DNA from: Acidobacteriota bacterium
Lineage (GTDB): Bacteria; Acidobacteriota; Thermoanaerobaculia; Gp7-AA8
Reading direction: 5' to 3'
DNA: 37,844 nt
Assembly: GCA_025463165.1 (NCBI GenBank)
Contig: JAOBAU010000130.1
Span: 1 to 37,844, forward strand
Part shown: positions 32,413-37,844 of the stretch, piece by piece
How the letters are laid out: each line of letters starts with the position of its first letter
Numbering within the stretch: the stretch's first letter is position 1
The notes under the pieces: generated by a model
The model's input: the letters and a program-made list of their open reading frames with translations, nothing else
What the model was told of the DNA's origin: nothing
Databases searched by the model: none
Translations under genes and position numbers: made by a program

Positions 32413-32784
32413 TTATGGGCGGAAACTCGACAGCCACCGACTTTTCGAGAATGGAGACGGAGACGATTTAGGCGCAGGGCGGCCGCGCTCATGCAGCACG
32501 ACGCCGGTGTACCGCTGGTGAGCCTCCTTAGATGTCCACCAGGCGCCGGCGGTGATCTGGTCGATGGGGGTCAGGACGGCGCCGCTGGCCTGGAGCTGCC
32601 GGATCTGCAACAGTTCGGCGGTGGGCCTCGGCTGGTCCGGGACCTCGAGCATGTTGGCACTGCGTTGGTGCGCCAGAGCGTCTCGCGGAGTCCCTGCACC
32701 GGCGGACGAAGATGTAGCCGGGAACAGCGGCAGGTGCGAGACGAACGTCCTCCCGGCGAGGTAAACCCAGTCGCGGAGATAGCT
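32413..32784 (-). pseudogene. NusG/UpxY-like transcription antiterminator remnant
   Basis: Broken reading frames on the minus strand join into a NusG-like C-terminal part. SYLRDWVYLAGRTFVSHLPLFP (from 32784) is followed by a one-base shift at 32714-32727 and then GYIFVR, restoring the PLFPGYIFV motif. Then RETLWRTNAV, another shift at 32651-32660, and NMLEVPDQPR, AELLQIRQLQASGAVLTP (up to about 32560), matching the LRTNxVxxVLPVPDQ...IxxLxxSGAPLTP pattern of this family. The frame then runs to a stop at 32413. At least two frameshifts make it a likely pseudogene. Such regulators usually stand ahead of polysaccharide or natural-product operons, and here it precedes the lanthipeptide operon. Confidence 0.55.
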
Positions 32785-32863
32785 GCTGCGCGGCGTATTA
32801 CGGCGTTATAGCCAGCCTTCTGTTAATATCTCCGCTCTAGCTTCAGCACAGCGAGGGATACTT
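32785..32863. promoter_or_regulatory. AT-richer intergenic promoter region
   Basis: The 79 bases before the SH3b gene include TTAATAT and TATAGC stretches and a GAGGG ribosome-site six bases before ATG 32864. It could serve the plus-strand gene and once served the minus-strand NusG-like gene. No exact promoter can be assigned. The 89 bases at 32324-32412, between the remnant and the lan operon, hold only a short GGGATGGAT direct repeat. Confidence 0.35.
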
Positions 32864-34384
32864 ATGCGTCGAGCTGCCTGCATGCTCATGGTGTGGCTGG
32901 TCGCCGTCACTGCTCTTGGCGAGGCGGGCAAGCCGCGCACCGATGTCAACCTGCGCACCGCGCCGAACACGCGGAGGAGCAGAGTCATCGCCGTGTTGAG
33001 CACGGCCGACACCTTCGAGATCCTCGAGATGCGGCGCGCGTGGTGTCGCGTGCGCGTGGCGGGCGGCGGCGCCGAGGGCTGGCTGGCAAAAAAATACGTC
33101 GAAATGATTCCCGCCGCGCCGCCGGCGCCCGCTCCCGTTGCCACTGAGGGTGGCGGCGCGCTGGCCACTCTGCTCGTTCTCCTCTTGATCGGAGCGTTGC
33201 TGGCCGGCATCGGCTACTCCGCCGGGCAACAGCCCGATTCCGCGACGAGCAAACGCTGGGCCGTTTTCATCGCCAGTTTCGCTCTGGGTACGTTCTACAT
33301 CGGCTTCACGCTGCCGAAAGGATTGGCGACGCTCGGCGCCGAGCGGCAATGGCTGGCGGTCCAGCGCCTCGGCGAATGGAGCCTCGCCTTTAATCGGCGA
33401 CTGGCCGGCGCCATTCCCGACTTTTCCACGTTGATGCGTTACGTCGCGTGGGCGGTCGTGATCTACCTCATCTCGCTGCTGATCCTTGGCGTGCACCACG
33501 GACAGGTGAACCTGTTCGGATGGGGCGCGGCCACGCTCGCGTTTTCCGTGGCGATTCTGCACGTGCTGATCTGGGTATCGTTCATCGTGGCGAAGATCGT
33601 AATGTTCGTCTTGTGGGTCTTCGGAGGGATCGCGCGGTTCTTCGGCGCCGTGCTCACGTGGATCCTCCAGGCCGTTTTCGCGATTTTCGTGTGGATCTAT
33701 GAGCTGCTCGCGAACTGGCTCGGCGCGTTCTGGTGGATCGTGCCCGTCGCAGGCGTCGTCGTGATGCTGGCGCTGATGCTGCGATCACGCACCAGCCCGA
33801 AAGATCTGCTCGCGCTAATCGGCCGCGTTCTGCTCGTGGGCGCAGCGGCGAGCGGAGTGTTGTTCGCGCTGGTCTGGGCCTGGCGGTGGATCGAGCCGAT
33901 TCTGGTCGCGCTCGCGACATTCCTGCGATCGATCGTGCTGTTCATCGTCGCTCTGATCGCGAAGCTTTTGCTGGGTGCGTTGTTGATCGTGGCAGTGGCG
34001 ACGGTCGGACAGTTGCTGCTCGATCAGATCAACGGCGCACTTTCCGCGGGACGCCGCCGCTACGGCGTCATCATCGGAGCAGTCGCCATCGGCAGTTCCA
34101 TCGCGGTCCTGCTCTTCATCAGCAATCTTTATGGTGTGACCGGATGGCTGCCATCCCAGGTGACGGAATTTGCGACGCACTACCTCCACCAGCCGGCGCC
34201 GCTGCTCGACGCGGTGATCGCGCTTGCGGTCGTCGCCCTGAGCGTTGTCGGCGTGTGGCGCAACATGCCGGCGATGGGCCAGGAGCCGACCTTGGCGGAG
34301 TTCGGCAAGTCGATGGTCTACGTCATCGCAGGCATCTGCGTGACGGGCGCGCTTGGCGCGATCGCGGGACAGACGGAGAGTTGA
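32864..34384 (+). CDS. secreted-SH3b, multi-TM membrane protein
   Basis: 506 residues. A signal-peptide-like start (1-19) is followed by a bacterial SH3 domain (about 25-80: VNLRTAPNTRRSRVIAVL and GWLAKKYVEM), then a Pro/Ala linker and ten or so hydrophobic helices up to the C-terminus. The outer SH3 domain may bind peptidoglycan or a peptide. The membrane part has many aromatic residues (WILQAVFAIFVWIYELLANWL) and no recognisable transporter motif. GAGGG six bases before ATG 32864 supports the start; later ATGs at codons 7 and 9 are possible. It stands alone between two decayed regulator genes. Confidence 0.8.
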   Translation: MRRAACMLMVWLVAVTALGEAGKPRTDVNLRTAPNTRRSRVIAVLSTADTFEILEMRRAWCRVRVAGGGAEGWLAKKYVEMIPAAPPAPAPVATEGGGALATLLVLLLIGALLAGIGYSAGQQPDSATSKRWAVFIASFALGTFYIGFTLPKGLATLGAERQWLAVQRLGEWSLAFNRRLAGAIPDFSTLMRYVAWAVVIYLISLLILGVHHGQVNLFGWGAATLAFSVAILHVLIWVSFIVAKIVMFVLWVFGGIARFFGAVLTWILQAVFAIFVWIYELLANWLGAFWWIVPVAGVVVMLALMLRSRTSPKDLLALIGRVLLVGAAASGVLFALVWAWRWIEPILVALATFLRSIVLFIVALIAKLLLGALLIVAVATVGQLLLDQINGALSAGRRRYGVIIGAVAIGSSIAVLLFISNLYGVTGWLPSQVTEFATHYLHQPAPLLDAVIALAVVALSVVGVWRNMPAMGQEPTLAEFGKSMVYVIAGICVTGALGAIAGQTES

Positions 34385-34411
34385 GGATCATGAGAAACTC
34401 CGCGCGATGGT

Positions 34412-34580
34412 CTAGCATCGTTCTCCTTCGCCAATCGCGCGAATTGCTTTGGGACGCAGGATGAGAATGGTCGAGAGCCCTGGCCTCGCCCTGGCGCTTG
34501 AATCGCTCAGCAGCCGGGCCACGGTCTCGCGCGAGGTGCCGATCATCTGCGCGAGGGACAGCGTGAGAACGAATACTGCC
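34412..34580 (-). pseudogene. Crp/Fnr-family HTH remnant
   Basis: On the minus strand VLTLSLAQMIGTSRETVARLLSD (up to about 34571) is a typical Crp/Fnr recognition-helix region. Inserting one base after GAT restores DFKRQG, as expected, and a second shift leads to STILILRPKAIRAI, the usual C-terminal strand. The N-terminal cyclic-nucleotide-binding part is absent; instead the GHKL ATPase gene stops at 34618. The remnant therefore looks cut off by the incoming module at 34570-34618 as well as frameshifted. Inference from motif only. Confidence 0.55.
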
Positions 34581-34617
34581 GTGAATGATTGGAATCCTCT
34601 CCTGCTTCCCCTCTTCG

Positions 34618-36912
34618 TCATTCTTCCGCAGCTTCAGCAAGCGTTGCCTCGGTTTTCATCTCCCTGCCCGCGATCATCGCGGACATCGTAGCGATTCGGC
34701 ATCTCTCTTCTCGATCAAGCTTTTCTTCGACCTCCTCGTCGATCTCCGCATGATCCTCTGCTGCATCGCGTGCTTGCTTATCTTGGTATGCCAGTAGCGA
34801 GTGAACTGCCAACCAGATTTTGTATCGCTCGACGAAGGAGGCTCCTGTTTGAGGGCTTTTCTGCTCGAAAGATGAGCGAGGCTTGACGAAGTTCGGGAAC
34901 ACCGTCGAGTAGTAGATGACGAGGGTACCTGCTTCCATTTGAGCCGAGGACGCGACGGCCGAAACGTCCTCGGGCCAATCCAAAGTCATCCAAAGTTGCG
35001 CATCAACGCTGTCGACAGGTTCAAACTTGAACGGCGGCAATGTGGACTTGCTGCTTGCAGGGCGCGCAGGTGGTTTCTGAACAATCCGAACAGCACGCTC
35101 ATCGGAAAGGCTTGGCAGACCGACTCGACTCAACTCAACCCGGATGAGGCCCTCTGAGCCGATCTGGCTCTGAGCCGGAGCCTCGAAGATGACACGCATC
35201 CGACCGTCCTTCAGCGGAGTTGATCCGCAGTAGTCGAGCGCAAGGCCGGTGACGATGACGTTGATCCGCGAAATTTGAGGATCGTTAGGGTTGTGGTACG
35301 ACGAGGCTGCATCCGTTTCTACTCGGACGTAACGGCGTTGACCGGAGTAGAAGGTGATGTCTTCTCCGGACGACACGAGCCTCACGTACGTTGGTGGCTC
35401 CTGAATCTCGATTGGCTGCGGCTTCGGACGGGGTGGCCTCGTGACGCGCGGCCTGTCGCCCGGTTTGTCACCGGATCGCCGTTCGCCCTCGATTTCTCCG
35501 ACAGTTACTCCTTGCAGTTTCAGGAGACGCGAGACTTCTTTCTTGATCGTTTCCGATGCCGCCTCGTCCTTACCCTTCTGAAGGTCGTCACGAGCCTCGG
35601 CATTCAGCTCCGCAAGTTTGTCGTCGGAACGGAGAGCCTTCACCAACTCGCCTTCGATGAGTTCTGAGATCAGCCCCTTGCGTGCATCTTCGCGTGTTGA
35701 GACGAAGAGGGCACGCTTCGCTTGGGGCGTCAGGTTGTTGCAGTCGATATGACAGATCAGGCGCTGTGACAGAAACGGGAGATCCGCGTCCTTGCGGATG
35801 AGCGAATGCGAAAGCTCCGCTTGGTTCTGTCCATTCAGCGTCAGCACGATCGGGCGAGAGGGATTCACGAACGCAGCGCTCGGTCGCTTTCGCTCTTTCT
35901 CCGGTGCGTCGAGCACCCAATACTCGATCCCGATCCTTCCGAAGTCGCTGAGCCTCACGAAGTACAGCGGTACGTTGTGCGCTAGCTTCGGACCTCGACG
36001 GTCCTCATCACCTTCATCGACAGCACCATTCAAGGCGTTCCGGGAACCCTTGATAACGCGTCGATAGCCATGAACGACGGAGTCGAGCCAGATCGGAATG
36101 ATCGGATCGAACATGACCTCGTTGAACAGGCCGTACAGACTGTTGGGACCCACAGGAGATGGATACTTGCTCAGGTCGTAGCCGAAGTGTCGAATGAAGG
36201 TTCCAGGAGGAAATTCGTCCTCCGACATCTCGACTTCCAGCACGGAGCCATCCAACGTGAGGTATGCGTATCGGCCGATCTTGAAAGTCTCGGGCGGCAA
36301 GTCATGGAATCGGACTACGCTGAAGCCGACCAGAGGCGACTCGTGCTGTCGCGATGCGATCAGGACGTACTTCGACGCGGCGAATGTGCTCGATCCCCCT
36401 TGTCCGTACGCGCCAGCGAGATAGTGCTTCTGCATTTTGTTGCTCTCGTTGAGGCTCAGAATCGTGAGCGGAAGCTGTGTTGGCGTCACACCGACGCCGT
36501 GGTCACGAACCTCAACTAACCGTGATTCGCGACCCTCGCCGGTCAGAAGCCTGATGACGCAACGGTCTGCAAGCTTCTGACGCTGTGCGGGACTCAGCGC
36601 ACTGAGTCCGTCCTCCGGAACGTTTAGCCAAGTGACAGCAGCTTCGCGAGGCGACCCGCACTCAGGCAGGCCATGATGCTTCTCATGCTCAGCTTCGAGG
36701 ACTGCATCGATCGCGTTCGTGAGGCGTTCGACGAGTGAGCGTCCGGGATCGGCTGACACCTCGACGATACCTCGGTTGTTCTCTCGGTCGCCGAGCGGTC
36801 GCCACGCGAGGTCAGACTCGCCAACACTTTCCTCAAATCGCGTGAGCGCGGATTGGACTTCATCGACTGAGTTAGCGACTTGAAGCCGCTGATACAGCTC
36901 GCGAATGGGCAT
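34618..36912 (-). CDS. GHKL-fold ATPase coupled to DNA methyltransferase
   Basis: 764 residues. The N-terminal Bergerat ATPase has E62-x3-N66-A-x-D69 (LVERLTNAIDAVLE), DHGVGV (137-142) as motif DxGxG and a glycine-rich lid GAYGQGGSSTF (167-177), so it should bind ATP-Mg. A transducer-like region follows to about 420, then a charged helical stretch (430-465), a Pro/Arg/Lys linker (480-500), and a beta-rich C-terminal part. Its ATG lies 41 bases inside the methyltransferase gene, showing coupling. GHKL ATPases of MutL/MORC type are known in predicted restriction-modification operons. No nuclease motif is recognised here. Base composition is lower in GC than in the rest of the window. Confidence 0.83.
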   Translation of the reverse strand: MPIRELYQRLQVANSVDEVQSALTRFEESVGESDLAWRPLGDRENNRGIVEVSADPGRSLVERLTNAIDAVLEAEHEKHHGLPECGSPREAAVTWLNVPEDGLSALSPAQRQKLADRCVIRLLTGEGRESRLVEVRDHGVGVTPTQLPLTILSLNESNKMQKHYLAGAYGQGGSSTFAASKYVLIASRQHESPLVGFSVVRFHDLPPETFKIGRYAYLTLDGSVLEVEMSEDEFPPGTFIRHFGYDLSKYPSPVGPNSLYGLFNEVMFDPIIPIWLDSVVHGYRRVIKGSRNALNGAVDEGDEDRRGPKLAHNVPLYFVRLSDFGRIGIEYWVLDAPEKERKRPSAAFVNPSRPIVLTLNGQNQAELSHSLIRKDADLPFLSQRLICHIDCNNLTPQAKRALFVSTREDARKGLISELIEGELVKALRSDDKLAELNAEARDDLQKGKDEAASETIKKEVSRLLKLQGVTVGEIEGERRSGDKPGDRPRVTRPPRPKPQPIEIQEPPTYVRLVSSGEDITFYSGQRRYVRVETDAASSYHNPNDPQISRINVIVTGLALDYCGSTPLKDGRMRVIFEAPAQSQIGSEGLIRVELSRVGLPSLSDERAVRIVQKPPARPASSKSTLPPFKFEPVDSVDAQLWMTLDWPEDVSAVASSAQMEAGTLVIYYSTVFPNFVKPRSSFEQKSPQTGASFVERYKIWLAVHSLLAYQDKQARDAAEDHAEIDEEVEEKLDREERCRIATMSAMIAGREMKTEATLAEAAEE

Positions 36913-37844
36913 GGGCCTGGCCTTGTTTTTGCGGCTTCTGGCTTGCCGCGTCGTCGAGACTGAAGCGAAATTCAGATGCGCTAACGTACGCGTCGGATGC
37001 TTCGATCGCGGCCCAGCGCCGCTTCAGCTTTTCCGCAGCGTATCCGGTCGTGTTGCTTCCGGCGAACGGGTCAAGCACGAGGTCGCCCTTTTCTGTCAGG
37101 AAACTGATGAAGAACGATGCGAGTTCAACCGGCATGCGTGCGGGATGCCCTTGAATGCCGTACTCGCGACAAAACCGCTGATAAGGATCATTGCTGTTCG
37201 TGTTCGAGATCGTTAGCACATTCGGTGGTATCGATCCACCGTGATCGGTGAGAAACGACTCCTCGCCGATCTTGTGCTGGGATGGTCGTCTACCCGAGTT
37301 GTACTTCTGTCGGTTGAGCAGCTTTCTCATCGCGGGACTATATGGCTGGAGAATCCGGCGGTTGTCGGCCTTCGGTCGGTCGGAAAGGGCCATCCACCAC
37401 AGGCGAGTGTAGGCATCCTTGACTCGAATCCGCTCGACAGTCACCCACTGCGCTGGACTCGGCAACCGCGCCGGGTTGTAGCAGATGAATTCCTGACAGA
37501 GTCGCAACTCCGCTTTTTCCTGCAACTCGATGAGGGCTTTCAGGGCGAGGGTCGACATGACGGGCCTGCCCGGCTCCCACGCGTTGCCTACTTCGATGAC
37601 CACTGAGCCATCGTCGGTGAGAAGGTTGCGGAACAACGGGCCGAAGGTTGCCAGCCAGTCCACATATTCTGAGCCGTTCCGATTGCCGTAGCGCTTCTTC
37701 GTATTCAGCGGGAACGGGGGAGATGTGAAGATGAGCTGGACGGAGTTCGTGAGGTCCGAAAGCGGGCGCTTCTTCAAAGCGTCTTCGGCGAGTCCGCAGT
37801 ACATTCGGCCGAGCGTCGTTTTGTACGCTGGTTTGATGCGACCG
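36872..37844 (-). CDS. DNA methyltransferase, beta-class N4/N6 (5' end outside window)
   Basis: An ATG exists at 37804, but the frame stays open to the right edge with RIKPAYKTTLGRMYCGLAEDAL, the usual N-terminal sequence of these enzymes, so the true start lies beyond 37844. The catalytic motif IV TSPPF appears near the N-terminus and the SAM-binding motif I DPFAGSNTTGYAAEKL near the C-terminus; this order defines the beta class. SPPF/SPPY is most often found in cytosine-N4 enzymes, though N6-adenine cannot be excluded. The middle, about 60-230, would hold target recognition. It precedes the GHKL ATPase and overlaps it by 41 bases. A cognate nuclease is not in the window. Confidence 0.9.
   Translation of the reverse strand, partial: GRIKPAYKTTLGRMYCGLAEDALKKRPLSDLTNSVQLIFTSPPFPLNTKKRYGNRNGSEYVDWLATFGPLFRNLLTDDGSVVIEVGNAWEPGRPVMSTLALKALIELQEKAELRLCQEFICYNPARLPSPAQWVTVERIRVKDAYTRLWWMALSDRPKADNRRILQPYSPAMRKLLNRQKYNSGRRPSQHKIGEESFLTDHGGSIPPNVLTISNTNSNDPYQRFCREYGIQGHPARMPVELASFFISFLTEKGDLVLDPFAGSNTTGYAAEKLKRRWAAIEASDAYVSASEFRFSLDDAASQKPQKQGQAHAHSRAVSAASSR

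Noticed and set aside
1-37844. tRNA, rRNA, CRISPR array, insertion sequence or replication origin
   Set aside because: Looked for on both strands by eye; no cloverleaf-like gene, regularly spaced repeat, transposase motif or iteron cluster was found.

Overview
The window is high-GC bacterial DNA, densely packed on both strands, with no rRNA, tRNA or CRISPR array. A eukaryotic-type Ser/Thr kinase fused to TolB/PD40-like repeats, a GSU2403-type nucleotidyltransferase, LytTR signalling and a class I lanthipeptide locus with an LNKETLRNL-type leader together suggest an Acidobacteriota-like or similar soil phylum. That assignment is inference, because no phylogenetic marker gene is present.

Region by region. 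(1) 1-768: a decayed patatin-like phospholipase gene with two frameshifts and an in-frame stop. (2) 871-3501: membrane Ser/Thr kinase. (3) 3571-7656 (minus): a tightly coupled trio made of a three-part membrane protein (GT-C-like domain, beta-domain, cyclase-like alpha/alpha toroid with a DTDN motif), a UbiA-family prenyltransferase and a small conserved protein. (4) 7734-20537: a surface-glycan locus holding two SAM methyltransferases, a 1484-residue protein with sulfotransferase, GT2, GT8-like and GT4 modules, two paralogous coiled-coil GT4-like enzymes (one with an extra GT2), WecB, a polysaccharide pyruvyl transferase and a 2OG-Fe(II) oxygenase. (5) 20619-21656: GSU2403-type nucleotidyltransferase. 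(6) 21765-24326: LytTR response regulator, LytS-type histidine kinase, and a third gene that looks like a kinase paralogue whose phospho-His is replaced by Glu and whose ATPase domain is missing.

(7) 24308-32323 (minus): a compact class I lanthipeptide operon in the order pseudo-receiver/GAF/TM protein, C39 peptidase-ABC exporter (LanT), 67-residue precursor (not in standard gene-length range, GTG start), LanC, LanB. A strong hairpin with a T-rich tail lies just after the precursor gene. The precursor has a GG-ended leader and a 37-residue core with seven Cys and nine Ser/Thr. LanB and LanC would dehydrate and cyclise it, and LanT would cut at GG and export it. (8) 32413-32784: remnant of a NusG/UpxY-like antiterminator. 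(9) 32864-34384: secreted-SH3b/multi-TM protein. (10) 34412-34580: remnant of a Crp/Fnr HTH. (11) 34618-37844: a lower-GC two-gene module, a GHKL ATPase coupled to a beta-class DNA methyltransferase that runs off the right edge. It is a candidate restriction-modification-like or phage-defence system.

Two gene-expression styles recur. Within operons, genes are coupled by ATGA/GTGA overlaps. Promoter-proximal genes lack a Shine-Dalgarno and instead carry a TAnnnT hexamer 6-11 bases before the start codon, as expected for leaderless transcripts. The most interesting items are the lanthipeptide operon, the GT-C/cyclase-like fusion beside UbiA, the degenerate kinase partner and the GHKL-methyltransferase module.
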